Virus record (IMG/VR): IMGVR_UViG_3300031673_000305
Location: 1 to 32,128 of that record
Length of the DNA: 32,128 nucleotides
From: a virus
Reading direction: 5' to 3' (one strand)
In this document: positions 1 to 8,105 of the stretch, in pieces
Position numbering within the stretch: position 1 is the stretch's first letter
How the letters are laid out: the number at the start of each line of letters is the position of its first letter
Made by a program: the position numbers and the translations under genes
The notes under the pieces: model-generated
Told to the model about the DNA's origin: nothing
Seen by the model: the letters and a program-made list of their open reading frames with translations, nothing else
The model's database searches: none

Positions 1-38
1 TTTGGGCTGTTTACATAATTAAATAATACCGTTTTTGA

Positions 39-67
39 TTGCGCTATGATATTATGAAGGCTATAAT
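39..67 (+). promoter_or_regulatory. Candidate promoter before terminase genes
   Basis: TTGCGC (39-44) is followed after exactly 17 bases by a perfect TATAAT (62-67), placing a start of transcription near 74, just ahead of the small terminase start at 92. The -10 box is perfect but the -35 box matches TTGACA only in TTG. The sequence is AT-rich, so chance is possible. Two other structural gene groups have similar elements with the same 17-base spacing. Confidence 0.45.
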
Positions 68-91
68 TGTGATTAAATTATGGAGATTGAT

Positions 92-526
92 ATGAGTGAT
101 GTTAAGCCAGTTGGAAGGCCAACAAAATATAATCAAGAAATGTATGACAACGCCATGTACTATATCGCTAACTTCAAAACCATATCTATTGGTAATGCTT
201 CAAATGCTGTCGTTCCTACTGCTGCGGGTCTCGCTATTTACCTTGGTGTGAACAAGTCAACGCTATACGCATGGGCTGACGAACATGATGAATTTTCCAA
301 CACGTTGGATTTTTTGAACGATATGCAAGAGTATGAATTAACCAATAACGGTCTGTCTGGGAAGTTTTCTGGCGTCATTACGAAACTCATGCTATCGAAC
401 CATGGCTACAGCGAAAAAACCGAAGTGGAAAACAAAAGCCCACCAACTCAAATAGTTTATGTTGACAGCAAAGAAAAAAAACAACTAGAAAACCATATTG
501 ACGATATAATCAATGATAACGATTGA
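92..526 (+). CDS. Terminase small subunit (gp3-like DNA-packaging protein)
   Basis: This is a 144-residue protein with an N-terminal GRPTKY motif followed by a helix-turn-helix-like stretch (AIYLGVNKSTLYAW) and a C-terminal LMLSNHGYSEK segment. That layout is typical of phage small terminases, which bind the packaging site and hand DNA to the large subunit. An in-frame ATG at 80 would add four residues. I chose 92 because GGAG at 82-85 sits six bases before it, while the ATG at 80 has no ribosome-binding site and lies on the GGAG itself. It is the first gene of the late block and overlaps the large terminase by 14 bases. The call rests on motif recognition and gene order and is fairly secure. 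Confidence 0.85.
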   Translation: MSDVKPVGRPTKYNQEMYDNAMYYIANFKTISIGNASNAVVPTAAGLAIYLGVNKSTLYAWADEHDEFSNTLDFLNDMQEYELTNNGLSGKFSGVITKLMLSNHGYSEKTEVENKSPPTQIVYVDSKEKKQLENHIDDIINDND

Positions 527-1967
527 TAAACCAAAGTATTTTGGCCAGCTTTTACTTAATAAGGGTTTTCGAGCGTGGTTTAAATACATGTTCTATATTG
601 TCGAGGGTAACAAGTTTATTGAAGAAGCCCTGCATGACGAACTATTCGATTGTTTCGAAAATGTTTACGACCAAAAAACCACGCGATTAAGTATAAATGT
701 TCCGCCACGTTCGGGCAAAACCACCATGGCAACATATTTCATGGCTTACTGTTGGGCGAAGAACCCGAAGTCAAATTTTATATACACCTCATTTTCGCAA
801 TCGCTGTTGTCTGATATCGCGCGTGCGTTTGCTAATATCCTTGAACACCCTGTATACAAAGCTATGTATGACTTGAGCATCAAGCAATATACGGAGGAGG
901 TTAATCCGATTGATGTGTTTTGGAAAGAATACCTTCAAAAAAATGAGGGGCTAAAAGTAGCTAAGTATTCGAGCCGCAAGATTGTATCGCCCGCCAATGG
1001 TATTATCCTGTTTTCTTCAATCGGGTCTGCTATCACTGGATTTGGCGCGGGTATTCGTAACTCAAAGGGTTTTAGCGGCGCACTGATTGTTGATGATGGA
1101 AATAAGCCCGCTGATATGCATTCCGAGGTCATGCGTAACAAAGTGGTCACATATTTTGAAGAAACACTTCTATCGCGCTTAAACACACCTAAAGCAGCTA
1201 TAATAAACATCCAACAACGATTGCACTTACGCGATTTAACTGGGATGCTTCAAGAAAAATATATATTTAAGCAATTATGCAAGCCGTTAATGGTTGGGGA
1301 TGTCTGCCAACTTCCAAGCCAGTACACCGAAGATCGCATAAAAGAAATCAAGGTTAATGACTACATGTTCAAAGCCCAATACCAGCAAGAGCCTATACAG
1401 TACGGTGGGACGGTGTTTAAGCTTGAGTGGTGGCAGTATTACACGCTATTACCGCAAATGAAGTACACGAAGTTATTTGGAGATACGGCGTTAAAAACCA
1501 AAGAACACAACGATTACAGTGTTTTTCAAATATGGGGTATATGCCACCAAGGGAATATGTATTTAATCGATCAGTTGCGCGGAAAATGGGAGGCACATGA
1601 CCTTGAGAGGCAAGCAAAAGCGTTTTGGGCAAAGCACAGGGGGTATAACCCGCGATCATTTGTGATTGAAGACAAGGCGAGCGGGACGGGGTTAATCCAA
1701 AACCTCCGCGCGCGCCACTCAATACCAGTTGAGGCGCAGCAAGTCGATAAAGATAAATACACGCGGGCGATGGACGTGCAGCCGCACATACAATCTGGTT
1801 TTATTTACTTGCCTGAAAATGCCGATTTCTTAAGCGATTTCATAAACGAATTTAGCGCATTCTCGCCGCTTATGACACACGCACATGATGACCAAATTGA
1901 CGCGGCGATGCATGCGATTGATAATATGCGCGTTAAAACTGCGGTTTCAATCCTTGATGTGTTGTGA
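513..1967 (+). CDS. Terminase large subunit
   Basis: The 484-residue packaging ATPase/nuclease drives DNA into the prohead and cuts concatemers. The N-terminal ATPase has a Walker A motif PPRSGKTT (residues 64-71) and a Walker B segment ALIVDDGNKP (190-199). The C-terminal RNase H-like nuclease shows acidic residues in the expected order: D324 in LFGDTALKT, E386/D387 in VIEDKASGTG, and the DDQID cluster (459-463). It ends in a helix common to this family (TIGR01630-like C-terminus). Length is normal for the family and no domain is missing. It begins inside the small terminase gene, suggesting coupled translation, and is followed by a 50-base gap with a promoter-like sequence before the portal. 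Confidence 0.95.
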   Translation: MITIDKPKYFGQLLLNKGFRAWFKYMFYIVEGNKFIEEALHDELFDCFENVYDQKTTRLSINVPPRSGKTTMATYFMAYCWAKNPKSNFIYTSFSQSLLSDIARAFANILEHPVYKAMYDLSIKQYTEEVNPIDVFWKEYLQKNEGLKVAKYSSRKIVSPANGIILFSSIGSAITGFGAGIRNSKGFSGALIVDDGNKPADMHSEVMRNKVVTYFEETLLSRLNTPKAAIINIQQRLHLRDLTGMLQEKYIFKQLCKPLMVGDVCQLPSQYTEDRIKEIKVNDYMFKAQYQQEPIQYGGTVFKLEWWQYYTLLPQMKYTKLFGDTALKTKEHNDYSVFQIWGICHQGNMYLIDQLRGKWEAHDLERQAKAFWAKHRGYNPRSFVIEDKASGTGLIQNLRARHSIPVEAQQVDKDKYTRAMDVQPHIQSGFIYLPENADFLSDFINEFSAFSPLMTHAHDDQIDAAMHAIDNMRVKTAVSILDVL

Positions 1968-1990
1968 TTTAAAAACTAATATGCTATTAT
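1962..1990 (+). promoter_or_regulatory. Candidate promoter before portal gene
   Basis: TTGTGA (1962-1967), a 17-base spacer and TATTAT (1985-1990) overlap the end of the large terminase gene and lie 27 bases before the portal start at 2018. The -35 box matches four of six and the -10 box five of six consensus positions. It occupies one of the few real gaps in the head gene cluster. Confidence 0.4.
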
Positions 1991-2017
1991 TCATGGAAAT
2001 CTTACACTGGGCGTAAA

Positions 2018-3367
2018 ATGAGCGATAAAACCATAAAATCGGCAACCAAAGAACTTGTAAACTCATTCACGGGTTTTGTTTCTGGCTTGGCTGGGTTTAA
2101 CGGGGCGCAGTTATCTAAAACGGATACGCTGCAATATAATTTACGTAATTACCTGATTTCACAAAACAGAATATTACTATCCCAGTTGTACGTTGAGCAT
2201 GGTATTGTTCAAACCCTGATTGACCAGCCCGTTGATGATGCGTTCTCGACTGGGTTTGAAATCAAAACGGGGCAACTAAGCGCAGAAGAAATTGAGCAGC
2301 TTGAAAACACGCTTGAGCGCATGGACGCGGTGAAATCTACGGCGCAATCCGCTAAGTGGGCGCGTTTGTTTGGTGGGGGCGCGTTGCTGGTGCTTACGGA
2401 TCAAAAACCAGATACCCCGCTTGATGTTGACAAAATTGATGAAGCATCTAACCTTGATTTCCGCGCTGTTGACATGTGGGAACTCACAACCGCAACTGGC
2501 GGCGTTCTTGCTGAAAACATGGATACGTTTTTAGATGATGCGGAATATTTCCTGTATTACGGCAAGCGCATACATCATAGCCGAGTAATGACGATCAAGG
2601 GAAAAGAAGCGCCATCGTTTCTGCGCCCTCAAATGCGTGGTTGGGGCATGTCTGAAATTGAGCGTTTAGTGCGTTCGATTTCGCAGTATATGAAAAATCA
2701 AGATGTTATGTTTGAGTTGATGGATGAGGCGAAAATTGACGTTTACGGTATCAACGGGTTTAATTCTGCGATGCTCACAAGCGGCGGGACAGATCAGATC
2801 ACAAAACGTATTCAATTAGGAAACCAAGCAAAGAATTTCCTTAACGCGATTGTGATGGATAAAGAGGATACATACGATCAGAAGCACATGAATTTCGCTG
2901 GTATTGCCGAGGTCATGAACCAAGTGCGTATGCAGGTCGCGGCTGATTTAAAATTTCCCATGACGAAGCTGTTTGGTATTTCATCAAGCGGGTTTAATTC
3001 TGGTGAAGATGATATCGAAAATTATAACACTATGATTAATTCGGAAGTGCGTTCAAAGGTTAAGTTTCTTATGGTGGACGTGGTGTGCATGGTTTGTCAA
3101 AAGATGTTCGGTTTCGTTCCTGATGATCTCACAATTGAGTGGCACGCACTGCGTCAAATGACATCCGAAGAAGAAGAAAACGTTAAAAATTCGGAATTTA
3201 ACCGCACGATGGCATCATATCAATCGGGCGCGATTACCCGTCAAGAGTGGGCGCAAAGCATGAATAAGTCTAATTTGTTGCCGATTGAGGTTGATGAAAA
3301 TGCGGAAGGTTTAGAACCGATTGATGGTCAATTCACAGTTGGTTCGGAGAGTAAAGTTGATGCGTAA
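2018..3367 (+). CDS. Portal protein (DUF1073 / anti-CBASS-type portal family)
   Basis: The 449-residue protein forms the dodecameric ring at the capsid vertex through which DNA is packaged and to which the neck attaches. Family features are visible: an N-terminal segment with TLIDQPVDDAF, the WARLFGGGALL motif, a central HHSRVM block, and the C-terminal FPMTKLFGISSSGFNSGEDD motif followed by an acidic tail. These are hallmarks of DUF1073-type portals. The start at 2018 has only a weak Shine-Dalgarno match but follows a promoter-like element. The end overlaps the next gene by eight bases. Normally a Mu F-like head protein follows directly. Here five receptor-binding-type genes are interposed. 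Confidence 0.9.
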   Translation: MSDKTIKSATKELVNSFTGFVSGLAGFNGAQLSKTDTLQYNLRNYLISQNRILLSQLYVEHGIVQTLIDQPVDDAFSTGFEIKTGQLSAEEIEQLENTLERMDAVKSTAQSAKWARLFGGGALLVLTDQKPDTPLDVDKIDEASNLDFRAVDMWELTTATGGVLAENMDTFLDDAEYFLYYGKRIHHSRVMTIKGKEAPSFLRPQMRGWGMSEIERLVRSISQYMKNQDVMFELMDEAKIDVYGINGFNSAMLTSGGTDQITKRIQLGNQAKNFLNAIVMDKEDTYDQKHMNFAGIAEVMNQVRMQVAADLKFPMTKLFGISSSGFNSGEDDIENYNTMINSEVRSKVKFLMVDVVCMVCQKMFGFVPDDLTIEWHALRQMTSEEEENVKNSEFNRTMASYQSGAITRQEWAQSMNKSNLLPIEVDENAEGLEPIDGQFTVGSESKVDA

Positions 3368-3719
3368 TTATCAAATATCTGTAGATGCTGGCACGCTGTA
3401 TGAAGTCCGTTGGTCTGGTCGTGGTTCTGAGCAGGTACGCCCGAATATATCATGTGTTGGTGGTACGGTGAATGTGTACGGCGCTCAAGTCGCTAATGCA
3501 TCGCCACCAAGCGGAATGAGTATCATTGACGGCATGAGTGATGTGACGTTATCAGCGTTTGAATATATCCCGAATTTTATGTATATTGAGGTTGCAAGTG
3601 GTTCGCCTGATATCATCGTTTCGGGATTAGCCACGGAAGAATATATTGAATTATTCCCCCTGTTTACTGAATTAGGCGGGTTTTTAAATACAGAAGATGG
3701 AGAGCAAATATATGCCTAA
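3360..3719 (+). CDS. Small beta-rich structural protein, paralog A
   Basis: This 119-residue protein has no family I can name. It is clearly a paralog of the product of 4315-4620. Both contain TLYEVR, SGRG, PNI, GGTVN, GMSI and MYxE in the same order and spacing, with roughly 45% identity by eye over about 90 residues. It carries a 25-residue C-terminal tail that its paralog lacks. The pattern of short alternating hydrophobic strands suggests a single beta-sandwich. I chose the ATG at 3360 because GGAGAG lies 9-14 bases upstream and the alignment to the paralog begins there; an upstream in-frame ATG at 3321 lies inside the portal gene. Its position among fibre-type genes suggests a virion decoration or receptor-binding adaptor. 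Confidence 0.7.
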   Translation: MRNYQISVDAGTLYEVRWSGRGSEQVRPNISCVGGTVNVYGAQVANASPPSGMSIIDGMSDVTLSAFEYIPNFMYIEVASGSPDIIVSGLATEEYIELFPLFTELGGFLNTEDGEQIYA

Positions 3720-4302
3720 GATTTCCGAATTACCTGATGGCGGTGTTGCTTCAAACGAAACCGTATTTGCGGGCGTTAACTCTAGCGTGACTGAGCGCGT
3801 TACATTGCCAATAAACTCAAAAACACTAACTGAGGGTGGTTTTTTTGATTACAATGATGCAGCTACATCCATCACGCCTATATCTTGTACCTCTGATGAG
3901 ATTACGAAATTAACAAATGACGGGCTAGGGTCTTTTACCAATAAAACCTATAAGCCCAATACGGTGACTGATATCTGGGACGCGACGGCAAACGCTTTTG
4001 ATTTTTCTGATCTCGTGCTCGGCGATCAGGTTATCGTTAGGCTTGATGTAACGCCCATTACAACAAGCCCCAACACTGACTTTACGCTTGGTATAACTCT
4101 TGGTGTCGGGGCTTCACCGTACACACTAAACTTTGAGAAAGAAAAGCCATACAAGTCGGCAGATACGCATGATAGCCTTATTGTTATGGCTCATTTTTAC
4201 ATGGGGGATACGAACACGCTTGACAACCCCGCCGAAATACACGCGTTATTCGATGATGATGCAAGCATTACGGTAAACGGTTGGTATATTAGAGTTAATT
4301 AA
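3712..4302 (+). CDS. Short tail-fibre / receptor-binding-like protein (ISELP N-terminus)
   Basis: The 196-residue protein starts MPKISELPDGG. The 'ISELP...VFAGVNSSVTERV' type N-terminus is common in phage tail-fibre and head-fibre proteins, where it acts as a virion-anchoring segment. The remainder is rich in Asp, Thr and short beta strands (VILGDQVIVRLDV-like, then TLGITLG) and ends WYIRVN, resembling a C-terminal beta-sandwich head domain. The ATG at 3712 has GGAG at 3699-3702; an in-frame ATG at 3697 overlaps that site and is less likely. It overlaps the preceding gene by eight bases and lies in the receptor-binding cassette. The fibre assignment is by motif and context only. Confidence 0.6.
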   Translation: MPKISELPDGGVASNETVFAGVNSSVTERVTLPINSKTLTEGGFFDYNDAATSITPISCTSDEITKLTNDGLGSFTNKTYKPNTVTDIWDATANAFDFSDLVLGDQVIVRLDVTPITTSPNTDFTLGITLGVGASPYTLNFEKEKPYKSADTHDSLIVMAHFYMGDTNTLDNPAEIHALFDDDASITVNGWYIRVN

Positions 4303-4314
4303 GGAGTATTAAAA

Positions 4315-4620
4315 ATGGCATTAAGAGAATGGTATCAAACTGAAATTGAAGTCGATACACTGTATGAGGTTCGCACGTCTGGGCGCGGCGCAGAACAGAT
4401 AACTCCGAATATTGACACGATTGGCGGCACTGTTAATATTTATATGTCGCAGGTCGAGCCAGTGACAGCGCCAACGGGAATGAGTATCGTTGAAAATGGC
4501 GCGGCGTTTGTGGGTAATGCTGATTTTAAATATGTTATGAACTACATGTATGTTGAGCAAGATACGGGAACAACGACATCCGTTGTGTTATCTGGTATTA
4601 ACGCCGAAGAGGTTGTGTAA
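4315..4620 (+). CDS. Small beta-rich structural protein, paralog B
   Basis: This 101-residue protein is paralogous to the product of 3360-3719 (shared TLYEVR, SGRGxEQ, PNI, GGTVN, QV, GMSI and MYVE). An AAGGAG Shine-Dalgarno lies upstream of the ATG (before 4315). The stop codon overlaps the start of the next gene (TAATG). Paralogs A and B flank the short fibre gene, so the trio looks like a product of local duplication. Function is unknown. A small virion surface or adaptor protein is the reasonable guess, because everything around it is structural. Confidence 0.7.
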   Translation: MALREWYQTEIEVDTLYEVRTSGRGAEQITPNIDTIGGTVNIYMSQVEPVTAPTGMSIVENGAAFVGNADFKYVMNYMYVEQDTGTTTSVVLSGINAEEVV

Positions 4621-5384
4621 TGGATTTAGGCCGTAGTTTAGGGCGCAGTTTAGGGCGGACGTTGGGTGAGAAGTATATGTTGCCTGTCGTTGACGGTTTG
4701 GCGCTATGGCTTGATGCTGCGGATACGGGCACGATTACGGAAAGCGGCGGCGCGGTTTCTGTGTGGGCGGATAAGTCTGGAGGCGGGAATAACGCAACGC
4801 AAGGAAATGGTGCGAACAAACCAACTACAGGCACAAGAACAATAAACGGGCTTAACGCGCTTGATTTTAATGGTTCATCATCAAGTATGGTTCTTGGTTC
4901 TGGGTTATTAAGTGTTCCATCGTCTGATAACACGATGTTTATTGTAGCGGCGATGGATGTTGTAACATCTGCGGTTAATGGTTATAGATTATTAACCGCA
5001 GTCACAGGTGGTAACTCCACAAGATATGGTATTATCGTTAACAGAGGCGGAACGGATAAAATTGAATTTATTAATTCTAATAGCTCTTTTTCCCCAGTCG
5101 CGCAAACGGAAACAATAGATACTAACGCCAACATATTCGGTCAAAGACACGAAGATACTACGCTAACGTGCCTGTATGACGGCCTTTCTGGTACGGGCGC
5201 ATCTTCTGATGCTTTAGATGTTCTGGCGGCGATCAATATTGGATCATCAAATGATACGATTGGTTTTTTTGATGGGTTAATATCAGAGGTTTTAATTTAT
5301 GAAAGAGCGTTTTCGGACGCAGAAATTAATCAAGTCGGTAATTATTTACAAAATAAATGGAACGCAAATTGGAGTGATTTATAA
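4620..5384 (+). CDS. LamG/concanavalin-A-like lectin domain protein (receptor-binding type)
   Basis: The 254-residue protein opens with a repetitive segment (LGRSLGRSLGRTLG), then a single LamG-like jelly roll: LALWLDAADTGTI near residue 30, VWADKSG.GNNATQ, LNALDFNGSSS, and a C-terminal EVLIYERAFSDAEI..VGNYL signature around residues 222-245. These are standard marks of phage LamG-like domains, usually found in fibres or virion surface proteins that bind glycans. It starts on the preceding stop (TAATG) and its own stop overlaps the tailspike start in the same way, implying fixed-ratio translation of the cassette. Confidence 0.75.
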   Translation: MDLGRSLGRSLGRTLGEKYMLPVVDGLALWLDAADTGTITESGGAVSVWADKSGGGNNATQGNGANKPTTGTRTINGLNALDFNGSSSSMVLGSGLLSVPSSDNTMFIVAAMDVVTSAVNGYRLLTAVTGGNSTRYGIIVNRGGTDKIEFINSNSSFSPVAQTETIDTNANIFGQRHEDTTLTCLYDGLSGTGASSDALDVLAAINIGSSNDTIGFFDGLISEVLIYERAFSDAEINQVGNYLQNKWNANWSDL

Positions 5385-6931
5385 TGACTGGCACAAGAAC
5401 ATTTGGTGATTACAGTGAAATATTCAATGTTAAAGACTATGGTAGTATTCAGGATGGGATAAACGCGTGCAGCTTGAATGGTGGTGGTATTGTTTTCCTG
5501 CCTTCTAATACTTATGAAATTAGTGCGTCATTGGTTATTCCAAGTTTTGTAAAATTGATGGGTTCATCCGCATCAACAACCATTATAAAAATTGCTGATG
5601 GTGCTAATTGCTACGCTATTAAGAGTATCAATTTTGATGATTTAACAGGCTCAAATAAATATGCACCAACTGACCCAGAAGTGCCGTATTGGTACGGATT
5701 GAAGGATTTATCTATTGATTGCAATGGGGACAACCAGACAGCAGGAGGTGGTATTCAATTTTACGGTAATGCGTACAGTTTTGAGGGTAAGATTATTGTA
5801 CGTGATGCGTATGAGGATGCTATCTACACAGAAGGTCCAGCAGCAGCGACACTAACTTCATGGTTAGGGCAAGAGGAAGGTTTTTTCGATGCGGTGGTTT
5901 TGGCTATAAAACCAAAACGCTATGGATGGTTATATCGTGGTCCACACAATAGTAAAATAAATGAATTTCGTTGTTTGCTTCATGAAGATGGTGATTATGG
6001 TTTTAAATCAGAGACAACAGTAAATTATACGGCGGTTCTTGATGGGTTTAATATCATTCATGTATATGGTGAAGCTACCAACACAACTAATCGTAAAGGT
6101 ATTTCCATTGGTGGAATTACAAAAGGTAATCTTATCCAAGGTGATAGCACAAATGTTATATTTGAAAATGTAGCTGTTGGTAAGGCTAAATCTCAAATTA
6201 ATTCTGTACGCGTAACGGGTGTCGGTAAAGGCGCAACGAATGCTATTGGATTAAAGGTTGATGAGGCCGAGGTTCTTATTGGTCGCGTTGAAGCAGCAAC
6301 AAACGCGAGTGCTTCGGCTGCAACATGCATTGAATGGAACGGAGCGTTGGGTGGAATTAGTCAAATATATATGACAGACGACAGCGCAGACTGCAATGGA
6401 TTAGTTGTCAACGGAGCAAACACCTCATTCGATAATATCAGTATAAATGGATTTAGTGGTAGTGGGCGTGTCGGTGTCGAGATTGCAAGCTCTGCTGTTA
6501 TGGTGCGTGGTTTCATCGCTAATTGTGATACTGCCCTGAAATATACATCTGGTAGCCGTTTAAATGCTGATTTAGATATTTTCACCGCTTCTGGTCAAAA
6601 TGCATGGTCAGGGCAGACACCGAATGGGGGGTCTGATAAAGTGCAGGTTACCGCAACGGGTAATATTGTAGCAAACAACCCGTCTAAGGTTCTATCCGCA
6701 TCTATATCCACAAACACAACAACACTACAAACGTTTTCTATAGCACACAAATCATTATGGACACCATCTACAGCCGACGTGGTGTATTCATTCCGTTCAG
6801 CAACATCGGGACTTGATTGGGAAATACCACCAACACTATTGACTATTGACGCTACCAATTTAAATTTTGAATGTAAACTTGCAACGGCAGTGTCGGGCAG
6901 TGCTTTCATAACGGCATTTGTGGATGTTTAA
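5384..6931 (+). CDS. Pectate-lyase-fold tailspike / putative depolymerase
   Basis: The 515-residue protein begins FNVKDYGSIQDGINA, then GGIVFLPSNTYEIS and IPSFVKLMGSS (residues 14-60). This is the N-terminal signature of the Pectate_lyase_3 right-handed beta-helix seen in tailspikes and capsule depolymerases. Repeated GxGIxI/NxI rungs continue to about residue 400, followed by a C-terminal beta-rich domain (about 430-515) that could be a trimerisation or binding head. No catalytic residues can be assigned by eye, so enzymatic activity is inferred from the fold. It is translationally coupled to the LamG gene upstream and the Mu F-like gene downstream (TAATG at both ends). Finding a spike between portal and minor head genes is unusual. 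Confidence 0.75.
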   Translation: MTGTRTFGDYSEIFNVKDYGSIQDGINACSLNGGGIVFLPSNTYEISASLVIPSFVKLMGSSASTTIIKIADGANCYAIKSINFDDLTGSNKYAPTDPEVPYWYGLKDLSIDCNGDNQTAGGGIQFYGNAYSFEGKIIVRDAYEDAIYTEGPAAATLTSWLGQEEGFFDAVVLAIKPKRYGWLYRGPHNSKINEFRCLLHEDGDYGFKSETTVNYTAVLDGFNIIHVYGEATNTTNRKGISIGGITKGNLIQGDSTNVIFENVAVGKAKSQINSVRVTGVGKGATNAIGLKVDEAEVLIGRVEAATNASASAATCIEWNGALGGISQIYMTDDSADCNGLVVNGANTSFDNISINGFSGSGRVGVEIASSAVMVRGFIANCDTALKYTSGSRLNADLDIFTASGQNAWSGQTPNGGSDKVQVTATGNIVANNPSKVLSASISTNTTTLQTFSIAHKSLWTPSTADVVYSFRSATSGLDWEIPPTLLTIDATNLNFECKLATAVSGSAFITAFVDV

Positions 6932-7875
6932 TGAAACAAATCGAACCACTCTACCTAAAAACAGATTACTTCGATAATATCGAACGGGAAATAAACCGTA
7001 TATTTTTCGAGGTAATATACGCGCCTATATTAGCGGCGATTAAAATGCCTAAAACGGAAATTCAAAATCAAGGGGGAGTGCTTGCGGATGCTATACGTTC
7101 TGGGCGGGTTTATATTAAGGATAACCGTGTTTATGGCAGTTTTAATTCTAAGATTAGCCGTGATCTGCGTAGGATTGGCGCGAGTTTTAACAGTGGCAGT
7201 AAAACTTGGTCATTACCTGATAACGTGCCTAGCCAAGTGCAGCAAGCGGCTGCAGTGGCGCGGGCGGATTACGAAATTGTAAAACAGTCTGTTATTACTG
7301 CGATTGATAGTATTTCACCAACTCGGATAAATGAGATTTCTATAATCCCTGATGAGTATTATGACACGATCACTAAAATTGATGAAGATTTCCGCAAGAC
7401 TGCAAAGCGAATTGCTATTGCCCCTGAAATGACGGATGATCAAAAAAACGTGATTGCGGCGGAGTGGTCGCAAAATCTGGATTTATATATTAAGGACTGG
7501 ACGGCTGAAAATATTATAGCGTTGCGCGAGACGGTGGAAAAAGAAACGTTTGGCAGTGGGCTGCGTGCGGAGAGCCTGATTGCAGATATACGCAAGAATT
7601 ATGGTGTATCAAAACGCAAGGCGAAATTCTTAGCGCGGCAAGAAACATCGTTGCTTGTTTCGAAATATCGCGAAACTCGTTATACGGGTATGGGGATTAA
7701 TCGTTACATATGGCGCGGTGCTATGGATAGCCGTGAGCGCCACGATCATAAAATACTTGAAGGTAAGATAATATCATGGGATAATCCTCCCGTTGTGGAT
7801 TTGAATACAGGCCGCCGCGCTCATGCTGGTGAAGATTTTGGATGCAGGTGCGTGGCTGTGCCGTTGGTGGAGTAA
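6931..7875 (+). CDS. Phage Mu F-like minor head (head morphogenesis) protein
   Basis: The 314-residue protein carries the Phage_Mu_F (SPP1 gp7-like) domain in its C-terminal third. The region reads ARQETSLLVSKYRETRY, then YIWRGAMDSRERHDHKILEG and ends DFGCRCVAVPLVE, with the conserved Asp/Arg/His cluster and the GCRC cysteines. Such proteins are minor capsid components that associate with the portal and may be ejected with DNA. The gene starts on the stop of the tailspike gene (TAATG). In related phages it would normally follow the portal directly, so its displacement marks the cassette insertion. Confidence 0.9.
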   Translation: MKQIEPLYLKTDYFDNIEREINRIFFEVIYAPILAAIKMPKTEIQNQGGVLADAIRSGRVYIKDNRVYGSFNSKISRDLRRIGASFNSGSKTWSLPDNVPSQVQQAAAVARADYEIVKQSVITAIDSISPTRINEISIIPDEYYDTITKIDEDFRKTAKRIAIAPEMTDDQKNVIAAEWSQNLDLYIKDWTAENIIALRETVEKETFGSGLRAESLIADIRKNYGVSKRKAKFLARQETSLLVSKYRETRYTGMGINRYIWRGAMDSRERHDHKILEGKIISWDNPPVVDLNTGRRAHAGEDFGCRCVAVPLVE

Positions 7876-7876
7876 T

Positions 7877-8020
7877 ATGGTTAATTGGTTATTACAGATT
7901 TTAAATAAACACTCGGATGAAAAGTTATACGGCTCTGTGACTGTATATTTTCAAAACGGTGAAATAACGCATGTGGAAACGAAAAACACTGAAAAACCAC
8001 CTATTGATTTAAAAGAATAA
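7877..8020 (+). CDS. Small DUF2292-like protein
   Basis: This 47-residue protein starts two bases after the Mu F-like gene. GGAG at 7869-7872 precedes the ATG at 7877, which I prefer to an upstream in-frame ATG at 7823 lying within the Mu F-like gene. The core YGSVTVYFQNGEITHVE followed by TEKPP resembles the short DUF2292 (YezD-type) family, which is found in phages and bacteria with no known function. The similarity is by eye and the protein is short, so the family name is tentative. A promoter-like element overlaps its last codons. Confidence 0.6.
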   Translation: MVNWLLQILNKHSDEKLYGSVTVYFQNGEITHVETKNTEKPPIDLKE

Positions 8021-8032
8021 CTATAGTATAAT
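8004..8032 (+). promoter_or_regulatory. Strong-looking sigma70-type promoter before protease/scaffold gene
   Basis: TTGATT (8004-8009), a 17-base spacer and a perfect TATAAT (8027-8032) give the best promoter match in the window. Transcription would start near 8039. It overlaps the 3' end of the DUF2292-like gene. An intrinsic-terminator-like hairpin begins about 20 bases after the predicted start, which is unusual and discussed in the findings. Confidence 0.55.
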
Positions 8033-8057
8033 TCGAGTTACAGTATTGGAATAACCG

Positions 8058-8095
8058 AGCTGCAAATTTCTTTAGGGATTTTTGCGGCTTTTTTT
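8058..8095 (+). terminator. Intrinsic terminator-like hairpin / possible attenuator
   Basis: AGCTGCAAA (8058-8066) pairs with TTTGCGGCT (8081-8089) over nine positions, including one G-T wobble, across a 14-base loop, and is followed by a run of seven T (8089-8095). It lies in the largest gap of the head gene cluster, ending eleven bases before the start of the DUF2213 gene. It could end transcription from the terminase/portal promoter, or act as an attenuator on the promoter at 8004-8032. Confidence 0.7.
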
Positions 8096-8105
8096 ATGGG
8101 TAAAA

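Noticed and set aside
7082-7282. Plus-strand ORF inside the Mu F-like gene
   Set aside because: It is out of frame with the recognised head protein and has no ribosome-binding site or family signature.
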